This document shows, piece after piece, positions 19,026 through 28,152 of a stretch of DNA of 64,000 nt. Made by a program: the position numbers and the translations under genes. The notes under the pieces were generated by a model, which was not told the origin of the DNA, ran no database searches, and saw nothing but the letters and a program-made list of their open reading frames with translations. Each line of letters begins with the position of its first letter. Within the stretch, counting starts at the first letter, position 1. Source of the DNA: Cognaticolwellia beringensis (GTDB taxonomy: Bacteria > Pseudomonadota > Gammaproteobacteria > Enterobacterales > Alteromonadaceae); contig NZ_CP020465.1 in assembly GCF_002076895.1 (NCBI RefSeq), forward strand, positions 930,001-994,000, written 5' to 3'.

Positions 19026-20339
19026 ATGCAAAAATTTGATCTGTTAATTGTTGGCGGCGGCATGGTTGGCTTAACGCTGGCACTGGCTATTCGCCAACAA
19101 AGTGAGCTTAGTGTCGCTATTGTTGATAACGCGCCGGTTGGCGAGATTAGTGATGAGCCTGAAGTTCGTGTTAGCGCCATTAATGCTGCCAGTCAGCAAA
19201 TGTTCAACAACCTTAACGTTTGGCAAGATATTATTGCTCAACGCGCGCAGCCATATCACGATATGCATATTTGGGATAAAGCCGGTTACGGACAACTTGA
19301 TTTTGCTTTAAAAGATGTTAGCCATTCAGCCGTAGGCAAAGGCCCTGAGCAATTAGGTTTTATTATTGAAAATAAAGTTATACGTAATGCATTGTGGCAT
19401 AAAACCGCGCAAGACAGTGGTATCGAGTTTTTTACCGAGCATAAACTCCAACAACTAAACCCGAGTGAAAACGAAGTATTTGCCACCTTCGAGTCTAACA
19501 GCAGCAGCCAACCTATGCCGATAGTAGCAAAATTAGTGGTTGGCGCAGACGGTGCAAATTCTTGGGTGCGCAAGCAAATGAATGTGCCGTTAACGTTTCG
19601 AGATTATGATCATCATGGCATTGTTGCCACGGTTAAATGTCAGCAAGGCCATCAAAATACTGCTTGGCAAGTATTTTTAGACACAGGGCCGTTGGCGCTA
19701 TTACCCTTATATCAAAATAATTTATGTTCTATTGTATGGTCAACTAGCCCTGAAGAAGCTACTCGATTAACGACTTTGTCAGCAGAAGAGTTTGGAAAGG
19801 AAATTACCGCTGCTAGTGACGGGAAACTTGGACAGGTAACATTAGTCAGCGAACGATTTACGTATCCGTTAACTATGCGTTTTGCCCAAGCGTTTGCTAA
19901 AGGTCGCATGGTTTTGGTTGGCGATGCCGCACATACTATTCATCCGTTAGCTGGGCAGGGCGTTAACTTAGGTTTACTTGACGCCGCGGCTTTATCACAA
20001 ACCATCACTGAGCAACTTAATAAAGCACAAGCGAGTGGTTTTGTTGATGATAACGCATGGTGCAGCGATAAATCATTACAACAATTTGCCCGCTGGCGTA
20101 AAAGTGAAGCGGCAGAAATGATCGCCGCGATGGAAGCCATTAAACAAGCCTTTACGCCACAGCAAAGCGCGATTAAATTACTGCGTGGATTAGGTATGTC
20201 GTTGCTCAACAACTTTAAACCAGCGAAAGCGATAATGATAAATCAAGCGTTAGGTCTTAAAGGCAATTTACCAAAATTAGCCAAAGCACGAACACAACAA
20301 GTGCCACAAAATATATCTCAGCATAATAATCAGTCTTAA
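19026..20339 (+). CDS. ubiI: Ubiquinone hydroxylase UbiI (VisC)
   Basis: UbiI hydroxylates C5 in ubiquinone synthesis. The 437-residue flavoprotein begins MQKFDLLIVGGGMVGLTLALAI-like text, has LVVGADGANSWVRKQM, and MVLVGDAAHTIHPLAGQGVN with the GDAAH form. It is a paralogue of the ubiH product one gene upstream. The family also includes UbiF; neighbourhood (pepP-ubiH-visC-gcvT) is the reason for choosing UbiI. The C-terminus carries a Gln/Asn-rich tail. Confidence 0.9.
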   Translation: MQKFDLLIVGGGMVGLTLALAIRQQSELSVAIVDNAPVGEISDEPEVRVSAINAASQQMFNNLNVWQDIIAQRAQPYHDMHIWDKAGYGQLDFALKDVSHSAVGKGPEQLGFIIENKVIRNALWHKTAQDSGIEFFTEHKLQQLNPSENEVFATFESNSSSQPMPIVAKLVVGADGANSWVRKQMNVPLTFRDYDHHGIVATVKCQQGHQNTAWQVFLDTGPLALLPLYQNNLCSIVWSTSPEEATRLTTLSAEEFGKEITAASDGKLGQVTLVSERFTYPLTMRFAQAFAKGRMVLVGDAAHTIHPLAGQGVNLGLLDAAALSQTITEQLNKAQASGFVDDNAWCSDKSLQQFARWRKSEAAEMIAAMEAIKQAFTPQQSAIKLLRGLGMSLLNNFKPAKAIMINQALGLKGNLPKLAKARTQQVPQNISQHNNQS

Positions 20340-20735
20340 TTTTATCTTAAACACCTCATTTTTATTGACCATTAATAAGTCAAGAAAAACGCTATTTTCT
20401 CATCTTACCAATGACAAATTTATTAGTTGGGAAAATAGTTACTTTTATTCTTTTCGCGGATATAAAATTTAAGTTTGCCACAGGCTTGTATTTTATAGGT
20501 ACAAGGAATTATATTTTTTAATTGTGCCTTTTTGAAAATATAATTTTAAATACTCTCTATAGTCGGTTTAAAATTTCAAATGTGCGTTTTTATCTGTTGA
20601 ATCAACAGTTACTCAGGGCTATAATCATCGGCACTTTTTGTAAATCTTCCGTCTTTATCCTAGGTTTAGTTATTGTGGTTAATTTAAGCCGCTAAAAAAA
20701 CTTAGATAAAACAACTAACGTGAGTGAAACGTACG
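20340..20735 (+). promoter_or_regulatory. gcvT upstream region with sigma70 promoter and palindrome
   Basis: The best promoter is TTGAAT at 20597-20602, a 17-bp spacer, and TATAAT at 20620-20625. The palindrome CTGTTG-AAT-CAACAG (20594-20608) covers the -35 box and could be an operator. The untranslated leader would be about 100 nt. I looked for the conserved cores of a glycine riboswitch and did not see them. Nothing else stands out in the 5' two-thirds of this spacer, which is AT-rich. Confidence 0.6.
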
Positions 20736-21824
20736 ATGACAAATAAAACAGTATTACATGCTAAGCACATAGAAGCTGGCGCCAAAATGGTTGATTTCTT
20801 CGGCTGGGAAATGCCTATCAACTATGGTTCTCAAATTGAAGAACATCATGCGGTACGTACAGACGCTGGTATGTTCGACGTTTCACATATGACTATCGTT
20901 GATATTAAAGGCGCAGATGCACAAGCATTTTTACGTCGTTTAGTGATTAACGACGTTGCTAAGCTAGATGTTGTTGGTAAGGCACTTTATACCGGTATGT
21001 GTAACGTAGAAGGCGGTGTTATTGATGACTTGATCATTTATTTCTTCAGCAATACAGATTATCGCTTAGTTGTTAACTCAGCGACACGCGAAAAAGATTT
21101 AACGTGGATCAACGAACAATCTGTAGGTTTTGACGTAGTCGTTACTGAACGTCCAGAATTTGCCATGATCGCCATACAAGGTCCAGAAGCAAAAGCTAAA
21201 GTCGCCACGTTACTTAGCGCAGAGCAAATAGCCGCTGTTGATGGTTTGAAGCCATTTTTCTCAGCACAAGCGGGCGACTTATTTATTGCCACAACAGGTT
21301 ATACAGGCGAAGACGGTTATGAAATTGCCTTACCTGCTGACCAAGCTGCTGACCTTTGGCAACAATTGCTAGATGCTGGTGTTAAACCTTGTGGTTTGGG
21401 TGCTCGCGATACCTTACGTTTAGAAGCCGGTATGAACCTTTATGGTTTAGACATGGACGAAAGTGTTTCACCATTAGCCGCTAACATGGCTTGGACCATT
21501 AGCTGGGAACCAGAAGATCGTATCTTTATCGGTAGAGCAGCACTAGCGGAGCAACGTGCTGCTGGCGACCAACTTAAATTAGTGGGCTTAGTACTTGAAG
21601 AAAAAGGCGTATTACGTCCGGGTCTTAAAGTACTTACAGAAGCTGGCGAAGGTATTATTACCTCTGGTACTTTTTCTCCAACTTTAGGTCACAGTATCGC
21701 GATGGCACGTGTGCCACGTGGTGTTGCGCTCGGTAGTACAGTAGAAGTTGAAATGCGTAAAAAGCTAGTGAAAGTGCAAGTTATTAAGCCTAGCTTTGTG
21801 CGTAACGGCAAAAAAGTTTTTTAA
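20736..21824 (+). CDS. gcvT: Glycine cleavage system T protein (aminomethyltransferase)
   Basis: GcvT transfers the methylene group from lipoyl-bound aminomethyl on GcvH to tetrahydrofolate. The 362-residue protein begins [20 protein letters not shown], followed by [46 protein letters not shown] and [16 protein letters not shown], all family hallmarks. A GTG four codons upstream is in frame, but the ATG at 20736 fits homologues. The three gcv genes lie in order T-H-P and read rightward. Confidence 0.97.
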   Translation: MTNKTVLHAKHIEAGAKMVDFFGWEMPINYGSQIEEHHAVRTDAGMFDVSHMTIVDIKGADAQAFLRRLVINDVAKLDVVGKALYTGMCNVEGGVIDDLIIYFFSNTDYRLVVNSATREKDLTWINEQSVGFDVVVTERPEFAMIAIQGPEAKAKVATLLSAEQIAAVDGLKPFFSAQAGDLFIATTGYTGEDGYEIALPADQAADLWQQLLDAGVKPCGLGARDTLRLEAGMNLYGLDMDESVSPLAANMAWTISWEPEDRIFIGRAALAEQRAAGDQLKLVGLVLEEKGVLRPGLKVLTEAGEGIITSGTFSPTLGHSIAMARVPRGVALGSTVEVEMRKKLVKVQVIKPSFVRNGKKVF

Positions 21825-21976
21825 AGCAATAGGGTCTACGCTAACTTTCATTAGATAGTGATAAAACCTTATTAAAAATGCAAAAAATTTAAGCTATAGT
21901 ATGATTGTTCGGCGCAAGCAGCTTCATACTATCGACATTTAAACAAAAATCTAAAATACAGATTAGGAACCAAACA

Positions 21977-22366
21977 ATGAGCAACATTCCTTCAGAATTA
22001 AAATATGCAACATCACACGAATGGGTACGTAACGAAGGCAACGGTGTAGTTACTGTAGGTATTACAGAACACGCACAAGGCCTTTTAGGTGATATGGTAT
22101 TTGTTGAATTGCCTGAAGTTGGCGATACAGTAAGTACAGGTGACGACGTTGCCGTAGCTGAATCTGTAAAAGCTGCATCAGACATTTACGCACCGGTAAC
22201 AGGTGAAGTAATTGAAGTGAATGAAGACCTTGAAGATTCACCAGAGCTAGTAAACTCAGACGCGTTTGGTGACGGTTGGTTATTCAAGTTAAAAATTGAA
22301 GACGAAGGTGAGTTAGAGAACTTACTTGATGCTGAAGGGTACGCAAACTCGATCGACGAAGACTAG
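21977..22366 (+). CDS. gcvH: Glycine cleavage system H protein
   Basis: GcvH is the lipoylated carrier that shuttles aminomethyl between GcvP, GcvT and the lipoamide dehydrogenase. The 129-residue protein contains [14 protein letters not shown], then [16 protein letters not shown] with lipoyl-lysine K65. An open frame begins 24 codons earlier at 21905, but [10 protein letters not shown] is the standard N-terminus and a TAGGA motif precedes this ATG. It lies 152 bp after gcvT and 202 bp before gcvP. Confidence 0.97.
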   Translation: MSNIPSELKYATSHEWVRNEGNGVVTVGITEHAQGLLGDMVFVELPEVGDTVSTGDDVAVAESVKAASDIYAPVTGEVIEVNEDLEDSPELVNSDAFGDGWLFKLKIEDEGELENLLDAEGYANSIDED

Positions 22367-22380
22367 TTTTCGGGCACACT

Positions 22381-22475
22381 CTACTTTTATACTGCGTTGC
22401 TTTCGTTATTCGTCGTAATCACTTAGTACACTAAGCTCATACGACTCACAACTTCAGCGCCTTGCCTAAAAGCAG
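22381..22475. repeat. Imperfect ~95-bp inverted repeat between gcvH and gcvP
   Basis: The two halves pair imperfectly around the tip CTTAG-TACA-CTAAG (22422-22435), with GTCGTA/TACGAC further out and CTTTTA/TAAAAG at the base. There is no open frame. It looks like a dispersed intergenic palindrome or small non-autonomous element; similar elements are, from memory, common in Alteromonadales intergenic regions. Confidence 0.55.
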
Positions 22476-22497
22476 ATTGTTTACGAAAACGATATTT

Positions 22498-22537
22498 AAG
22501 CCTCCGACTGACTAGTAGTTTGAGGCTTTATTTTTTA
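22498..22537 (+). terminator. Terminator-like hairpin upstream of gcvP
   Basis: AAGCCTC (22498-22504) pairs with GAGGCTT (22522-22528) and is followed by TATTTTTT. This would end or reduce transcription between gcvH and gcvP, so gcvP may need its own promoter or work through attenuation. Confidence 0.55.
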
Positions 22538-22568
22538 AATACTATCAACTTTATAGTGAAGCTGTTTT

Positions 22569-25469
22569 ATGTCTACTCAAAATAATGACTCGTTATCTTT
22601 AGCTGAATTAGAGCAAACGCAAAATTTCATTCGTCGTCACATTGGTCCTAATGCCGAGCAAACGCAAGCGATGCTTAGCGATATTGGTGCTGAATCAATT
22701 GACGCGCTTATCGATCAAATCGTACCAAGTGATATTCGTTTAGCTGATTTACCCGCTATCGAAGAAAGCAAAACAGAAGTACAAGCTTTAGCTGACTTAA
22801 AAAAAGTAGCAAGCTTGAACAAAGTAAACGAGACATATATTGGTTTAGGTTACTACGGCACACTGACACCGAACGTTATTTTACGTAACGTGTTAGAAAA
22901 TCCAGGCTGGTACACGGCATACACGCCTTACCAACCAGAAATTGCACAAGGGCGTTTAGAATCTTTATTAAACTTCCAACAAATGTGTATCGACCTAACA
23001 GGTTTAGACCTAGCGTCAGCGTCATTGCTTGATGAAGGTACAGCCGCTGCTGAAGCCATGGCATTAGCGAAGCGTGTGTCAAAAAACAAGAAATCAAACT
23101 TGTTCTTTATTTCAAGCGACGTTTACCCGCAAACTATCGACTTAGTTAAGCAACGTGCTGAAATGTTTGATTTCGACATCGTTGTAGCACCAGCCAACGA
23201 AGTGGTTGATCACGACGTATTTGGCGCGTTATTACAATACCCAAGTGCCACAGGTGAAATCACCGACATTAGCGATTTAATTGCTAAAGTGCATGAGAAA
23301 AAAGGTATTGTTGCTGTTGCTGCTGACATTATGAGTTTAGTGCTATTAAAAGCGCCAGGCGAATTAGGTGCAGATGCCGTTATCGGCTCAACTCAGCGTT
23401 TTGGTGTACCAATGGGCTACGGCGGACCACACGCTGCATTCTTTACAACATCTGAAAAATTCAAACGTTCATTACCAGGTCGTATTATTGGCGTATCAAA
23501 AGACACGCGCAATAACCCAGCATTACGTATGGCCATGCAAACGCGCGAGCAACACATTCGCCGTGAAAAAGCCAACTCAAACATTTGTACTGCACAAGTG
23601 TTATTAGCGAACATGGCGGCGTTTTACGCGGTTTATCATGGTCCTAAAGGCTTAAAAATTATTGCACAACGTATTCACCGTTTTGCTGATATTTTATGTT
23701 TAGGTACAGCGTCTAAAGGCTTAACGGCTTTGCACGCTAACTACTTTGATACCTTAACGTTTAACTTAAGTAATAAAGATGAAATCGTTACACGCGCACT
23801 AGCTGCTGGCGTTAACTTCCGCACTGACGTTGAAGGTCAAATCAGCATTTCGTTAGATGAAACTACCACACGTGAAAACGTAAACACTTTGTTTGATATT
23901 TTATTAGGCGAAGGGCACGGCTTAGACTTAGCAGCACTTGATCAGCAAATTACTGATAATGGTCATTCGTCAATTCCTGCCACGTTACAACGTGAATCAG
24001 CCATTCTAACGCACCCAGTATTTAACTCGTATCACAGTGAAACTGAGATGCTACGTTACATCAAAAAGTTAGAAAACAAAGATTTAGCGCTTAACCATTC
24101 AATGATTTCATTGGGCTCTTGTACCATGAAACTTAATGCGACAGCACAAATGATCCCAGTATCATGGCCTGAATTTGCCAACATGCATCCTTTTGCCCCT
24201 GTTGACCAAGCGCAAGGCTACAAGCAAATGATTGATGAATTGGGCGATTGGTTAGTAGAGCTTACTGGCTACGACAACATTTCAATGCAGCCAAACTCAG
24301 GTGCACAAGGCGAGTACGCTGGCCTTATCGCGATTCACAAATACCATGAAAGCCGTGGCGATGCGCATCGTAATATTTGTTTAATTCCATCATCTGCGCA
24401 CGGTACTAACCCAGCATCTGCCATGATGGTTGGTATGAAAGTAGTTGTAGTTGCTTGTGATAAATCAGGTAACGTTGACATGGCCGACTTAAAAGCGAAA
24501 GCAGAAGAGTTAGCCGACAACTTATCTTGTATCATGATCACATACCCGTCTACGCACGGTGTATATGAAACTACCATTGCTGAAATTTGTAACATAGTGC
24601 ACGAGCATGGTGGTCAAGTTTATCTTGATGGCGCAAACATGAACGCCCAAGTAGGTGTTACATCACCAGGCTTAATTGGCGCTGATGTTTCACACTTAAA
24701 CTTACACAAAACTTTCGCTATTCCACACGGTGGTGGCGGTCCGGGTATGGGTCCTATCGGCGTTAAAGCGCATTTAGCCCCATTTTTACCTGACCATGCG
24801 TTGATTAACGTTAACGAAAACACCAAAGGTAATGGCGCAGTTTCAGCAGCACCATACGGCAGTGCCGGTATATTATGTATCTCATACCTATACGTTGCCT
24901 TACTAGGTAAAAAAGGTGTTACTGACGCGACTAAATACGCGATTACTAACGCCAACTACTTAGCAACAAAACTAAGCAAACATTTCCCAATTTTATACTC
25001 TGATAAAAATGGCCGTGTTGCGCACGAATGTATTGTTGATTTACGTCCACTTAAAGCGTCATCTGGAATTACAGAAGTCGATATCGCAAAGCGTTTAAAT
25101 GACTACGGTTTCCATGCACCAACCATGTCGTTCCCAGTAGCGGGCACGTTCATGATTGAGCCAACAGAATCAGAGTCAAAAGTAGAACTTGACCGTTTCA
25201 TTGAAGCTATGGTGTCGATTCGTGATGAAGTACGTAAAGTTGAGTCAGGTGAGTGGACAAGCGAAGACAACCCACTACACAACGCGCCACATACACTAGC
25301 GGATATTACAGCACCTTGGGATCGTGGTTACACGATTCAAGAAGCCGTATTCCCAGTACCTGCGGCAGCAGCGAACAAATTCTGGCCAACGGTTAACCGT
25401 ATAGATGATGTATACGGGGATCGTAATTTAATTTGTAGCTGCCCTCCGGTTTCTAGTTATGAAGACTAG
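22569..25469 (+). CDS. gcvP: Glycine dehydrogenase (decarboxylating), P protein
   Basis: GcvP decarboxylates glycine with PLP and passes the aminomethyl group to GcvH. The 966-residue single-chain form is normal for gammaproteobacteria. N-terminal features are FIRRHIGPN and [15 protein letters not shown]; the PLP lysine is K714 in [32 protein letters not shown] and [13 protein letters not shown] are also visible. The codon choice is strongly biased compared with nearby island genes, suggesting high expression. The 3' end abuts the 107-bp direct repeat. Confidence 0.98.
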   Translation: MSTQNNDSLSLAELEQTQNFIRRHIGPNAEQTQAMLSDIGAESIDALIDQIVPSDIRLADLPAIEESKTEVQALADLKKVASLNKVNETYIGLGYYGTLTPNVILRNVLENPGWYTAYTPYQPEIAQGRLESLLNFQQMCIDLTGLDLASASLLDEGTAAAEAMALAKRVSKNKKSNLFFISSDVYPQTIDLVKQRAEMFDFDIVVAPANEVVDHDVFGALLQYPSATGEITDISDLIAKVHEKKGIVAVAADIMSLVLLKAPGELGADAVIGSTQRFGVPMGYGGPHAAFFTTSEKFKRSLPGRIIGVSKDTRNNPALRMAMQTREQHIRREKANSNICTAQVLLANMAAFYAVYHGPKGLKIIAQRIHRFADILCLGTASKGLTALHANYFDTLTFNLSNKDEIVTRALAAGVNFRTDVEGQISISLDETTTRENVNTLFDILLGEGHGLDLAALDQQITDNGHSSIPATLQRESAILTHPVFNSYHSETEMLRYIKKLENKDLALNHSMISLGSCTMKLNATAQMIPVSWPEFANMHPFAPVDQAQGYKQMIDELGDWLVELTGYDNISMQPNSGAQGEYAGLIAIHKYHESRGDAHRNICLIPSSAHGTNPASAMMVGMKVVVVACDKSGNVDMADLKAKAEELADNLSCIMITYPSTHGVYETTIAEICNIVHEHGGQVYLDGANMNAQVGVTSPGLIGADVSHLNLHKTFAIPHGGGGPGMGPIGVKAHLAPFLPDHALINVNENTKGNGAVSAAPYGSAGILCISYLYVALLGKKGVTDATKYAITNANYLATKLSKHFPILYSDKNGRVAHECIVDLRPLKASSGITEVDIAKRLNDYGFHAPTMSFPVAGTFMIEPTESESKVELDRFIEAMVSIRDEVRKVESGEWTSEDNPLHNAPHTLADITAPWDRGYTIQEAVFPVPAAAANKFWPTVNRIDDVYGDRNLICSCPPVSSYED

Positions 25470-25474
25470 TTATT

Positions 25475-25581
25475 TTTTTGTCATCCATTAATTAAGTTTG
25501 TGAAAGTTTAATTAAGTTTGAAAAATTAACTAAGTTTGTGAAATGTTAAAGGCGAACCAGAAATGGTTCGCCTTTTTTATT
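25475..25581 (+). repeat. 107-bp direct repeat, copy 1, with gcvP terminator
   Basis: This stretch is identical, base for base, to 29148-29254. It starts six bases after the gcvP stop. It contains three degenerate ~18-bp tandem motifs related to TTAATTAAGTTTGTGAA, then a terminator (GGCGAACCA / TGGTTCGCC with a T-run, ~25548-25581). Copy 1 is in the natural position to end gcvP transcription. The two copies bracket a 3.67-kb segment. Confidence 0.95.
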
Positions 25582-25765
25582 TGTTAGATATAAACCAATG
25601 GATTTTGTATTGCCTTGTTGCTGCAAGGTCTGTTCTCAGGGACAAATTTGGTGTGTTTGTGAACGATTTGTTCGCATTTATGTAGTTGCCATTTTCCCTC
25701 TGAAGGCAGAAGTTTGGATGGGTTTAAGGTTCAGACACCCAGTATTATTCCAATCACAACAAGAG

Positions 25766-26173
25766 TTAAACTGTTGATACAATAATGCTGGGGTTATAAA
25801 AGTTAATTTCACCATCTAGCACGTTATAAACGTCGGAACTCACGAAGATAGCGCTTTGCGAATTTATTACATTTTGTATAGTGCTACCGTATTTCTTCCA
25901 AGCCTGCCAGTCTTGTTTGAAAGATACGTAAATACTGATAGGGTGACTCTCAAAGCAATTCAATGCTTCTCCTGAAACATGAATTTCATACTCATGGTAA
26001 CTTTGCGGAAAAGTACTCACATTTCCTTCACGTACACTGTTGGTTTTTCTTAGATATTGATAACAATTTAATGCGGTGGGGCAGCATACTAATTTCATCC
26101 GATGATATGCTTGATGCTCAATAAAAACATCATTTAGCGATTTAATATTAATTTTTTTATCATTTATTAACAT
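25766..26173 (-). CDS. Hypothetical protein of the gcvP-side island (gene A)
   Basis: I do not recognise this 135-residue protein. From the ATG at 26171-26173 it begins MLINDKKINIKSLNDVF. It has no signal peptide or membrane segment, several cysteines (KLVCCPTALNCYQYL and GEALNCFES), and a C-terminal half rich in β-type residues. The frame is open 15 codons further upstream, but that part overlaps the preceding gene. Its start overlaps the end of gene B by about 14 bases, so the two are probably translated together. It is the second gene of the leftward pair that shares an operator region with the WYL operon. Confidence 0.6.
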   Translation of the reverse strand: MLINDKKINIKSLNDVFIEHQAYHRMKLVCCPTALNCYQYLRKTNSVREGNVSTFPQSYHEYEIHVSGEALNCFESHPISIYVSFKQDWQAWKKYGSTIQNVINSQSAIFVSSDVYNVLDGEINFYNPSIIVSTV

Positions 26174-26528
26174 TATTTTTCTCAGTCTCATGGATTGAAG
26201 TAATAGCGTTCTCGGCAATTTTTTTACTCACCCATTCAATAGCAATATCATGTTGTGTTATTTGAATGATGGCGTGGCAGTGTTTAAGTAATATGTGCTG
26301 GCTTTTATATTCAACAAAAATACTTAATAAATGCTGCATAAGTTCGAAAAAACCAGACTCTTTGTACTTTTTAAAATCATCATCAGGCGTTGACCATGTA
26401 GAGTACTCAGCGTCTTTCGTTATAGTGCCAAAGACAATAGTAAACTCTGCGCATCCATAAAGGCTAAATTGCTCCAATAATTGCAATACTCTGCTGTATT
26501 CAAAACTCACATCACTTTTGTTAGTCAT
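26160..26528 (-). CDS. Hypothetical protein of the gcvP-side island (gene B)
   Basis: I do not recognise this 122-residue protein (from the ATG at 26526-26528; an ATG at 26552 would add eight residues). It looks soluble: VLQLLEQFSLYGCAEFTIVFG, then an acidic DDDFKKYK stretch and a helical second half with HILLKHCHAIIQ. Ribosome sites before both candidate starts are poor. It is the first gene of the leftward A/B pair and is divergent from the WYL-regulator operon, with two palindromic sites between, so it may be controlled by that regulator. Confidence 0.6.
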   Translation of the reverse strand: MTNKSDVSFEYSRVLQLLEQFSLYGCAEFTIVFGTITKDAEYSTWSTPDDDFKKYKESGFFELMQHLLSIFVEYKSQHILLKHCHAIIQITQHDIAIEWVSKKIAENAITSIHETEKNNVNK

Positions 26529-26573
26529 AATTCTTAGCTGATTTTTTATCATGAAAGCAGCTTAACTATCTAC

Positions 26574-26626
26574 GCGACAAGTAGTGTCGTAATAAATTAT
26601 TTTCTTGAGCGACACTGGTTGTCGCG
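26574..26626. promoter_or_regulatory. Pair of inverted palindromic operators in the divergent promoter
   Basis: Two imperfect palindromes stand about 35 bp apart centre to centre: GCGACAAGTAGTGTCGT at 26574-26590 and AGCGACACTGGTTGTCGCG at 26608-26626. The first is close to the reverse complement of the second (about 15 of 18 positions). They lie between divergent genes B and C. Paired palindromes here suit a dimeric regulator, the obvious candidate being the WYL protein at 27100. Confidence 0.65.
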
Positions 26627-26717
26627 ACTGCCATTATTATGTGTTACGGTAAAAATTCTTGTTATCTAAGATATTAAATTTAAATTGATTTCACTTAAAT
26701 TTTAAAAGGAAGTAACT

Positions 26718-27071
26718 ATTAACGTTGGTATATTTTGGTTTTATAAAAGTAACTTAATCGCTAAAAAAATAGCGATAGAAAAACTGACGCCTGATGAAAT
26801 AGGTATGGTTGATAGTCCTTTTCAGCATATTACGGAGTGGGAAGATAGGCAGATATATTCACCAAACTTTAAAGAACTGATTGGTAGTGAGTATCAAGAA
26901 CTTCCAAGAGGAAGGGTAGTTTATTCACCACTTATCAACCGAATGACCATTTATATGGATAGTTCATTATTTGATAACGCATATAAAGCACAATTAAAAA
27001 GTTATTTTAATCTGGTAAATTGCAAAATCACTTGGAAAAAAGACAGTCACTACAAAATGTATAGTCACTAA
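26718..27071 (+). CDS. Small hypothetical protein, probable ATT start (gene C)
   Basis: The first ATG is at 26805 (88 residues), but the frame stays open upstream and encodes INVGIFWFYKSNLIAKK, which I recall as the N-terminal sequence of a small uncharacterised protein family. No ATG, GTG or TTG occurs in that stretch. An ATT at 26718 follows AAGGAAGT at ideal spacing, giving 117 residues. The protein also has ELPRGRVVYSP and a C-terminal KDSHYKMYSH, also typical of that family. It is cytoplasmic and of unknown function, and lies 28 bp before the WYL gene. The use of ATT is inferred; a missing start codon by mutation is the alternative. Confidence 0.6.
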   Translation: MNVGIFWFYKSNLIAKKIAIEKLTPDEIGMVDSPFQHITEWEDRQIYSPNFKELIGSEYQELPRGRVVYSPLINRMTIYMDSSLFDNAYKAQLKSYFNLVNCKITWKKDSHYKMYSH

Positions 27072-27099
27072 AAAATAAATATTCTAGGTAATCGCTGTT

Positions 27100-28116
27100 A
27101 TGTCTAAAAGTACTACATTACGCCATTTAGAAATGTTGAGAAAAATCCCATTATCACCAGGGAACCCCATAACGACGACTGCCTTACATCAACACCTGAT
27201 GGATGAAGGATTTGATGTTAGCAAACGCACTGTCGAAAGAGATTTAATTAAGCTTACAGATATAGGTGGACTTTATTCAGAAGATACAGCTGAAGGCTAC
27301 GGTTGGGGTTGTATTCAAAATCACACGAGCAAGTTTAAAGGAATTCAACCGACCGAAGCGCTGATGTTGATTTTATCAGAAAAACTTTTGCTCAAGGTAA
27401 TGCCGAGTGAGTATGCTACTCGAGCAGAGGTGCGAATAGCTGACGCTAAATGTACACTCAATTCAGATAATGCATATAGCAAATGGCAGGAAAAATTACA
27501 GGTTATTTCAGATGGCTATCCATTAATTAACAATAGTAAGTTTATATCTGAAAGTGAGCGTAAAGTTATTTACGATTGCGTACTAAATGAAAACCAAATA
27601 AAGATTACTTATCAAGCAAAAGATAAAAATGATGCGCTTCATTATTGCTTAAACCCATTAGGAATAATCATCCGAGGGCAGAGCCATTATCTGGTGGCGA
27701 CTACAAAGAATAGCCCTGAAAAACCTAGGTTATTCTTATTTCATCGAATTAACACAGCAGTAAATAACTATACCGATGTGGAAGTTCCACGTTCTTTTAC
27801 TCTGCAAGAGTACTTCGCCAAAAATCCATCTGGCTGGTTATTGAAAACGAATAGCGAAATAGAATTAGTGGAATTAAAAGTAAAGGGATTTGCACTAGAT
27901 ACCCTCATAAACAATCAATTGGCAGATGACCAACAACTTGTGCAGACTTCAGCTGAATGGACGAATGTGAAATTTAGCTGTATCCCAACCTATGACTTGG
28001 TTGCATGGATATTGCGATATGGTGCTGACGTCATATGTGTAGCGCCTGTTTATCTTAAACATAAGGTTATAAAAGTTTTACAACAATCACTAGAGCAATA
28101 TAAATATATAAAATAA
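27100..28116 (+). CDS. WYL-domain transcriptional regulator (YfjR/BrxR/CapW-like)
   Basis: The 338-residue protein has an N-terminal winged helix (residues ~1-75: TTTALHQHLMDEGFDVSKRT, VERDLIKL), a middle linker, and a WYL domain (residues ~160-240) with GIIIRGQSHYLVATTKNS and LFLFHRINTA. The C-terminal extension (LVAWILRYGADVICVAP) is typical of this regulator class. WYL regulators are ligand-sensing repressors or activators, frequent at phage-defence loci. It probably binds the palindromes at 26574-26626, upstream of gene C. The spacing to gene C (28 bp) and to the downstream gene (36 bp) suggests an operon. The ATG at 27100 follows TAGGTAA. Confidence 0.88.
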   Translation: MSKSTTLRHLEMLRKIPLSPGNPITTTALHQHLMDEGFDVSKRTVERDLIKLTDIGGLYSEDTAEGYGWGCIQNHTSKFKGIQPTEALMLILSEKLLLKVMPSEYATRAEVRIADAKCTLNSDNAYSKWQEKLQVISDGYPLINNSKFISESERKVIYDCVLNENQIKITYQAKDKNDALHYCLNPLGIIIRGQSHYLVATTKNSPEKPRLFLFHRINTAVNNYTDVEVPRSFTLQEYFAKNPSGWLLKTNSEIELVELKVKGFALDTLINNQLADDQQLVQTSAEWTNVKFSCIPTYDLVAWILRYGADVICVAPVYLKHKVIKVLQQSLEQYKYIK

Positions 28117-28152
28117 CAATTAAATGTACTCCAGCTGTAAAAAGGGACCGAA

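Noticed and set aside
20340..20735. Glycine riboswitch before gcvT
   Set aside because: I looked for the conserved cores of the tandem glycine aptamers and did not see them.
25670..25785. Transposon-end-like text (TGTAGTTGCC, and TGTTGATACA at the end of gene A)
   Set aside because: Short chance similarities to Tn7-like ends; no repeated binding motifs nearby and the second lies in a coding frame.
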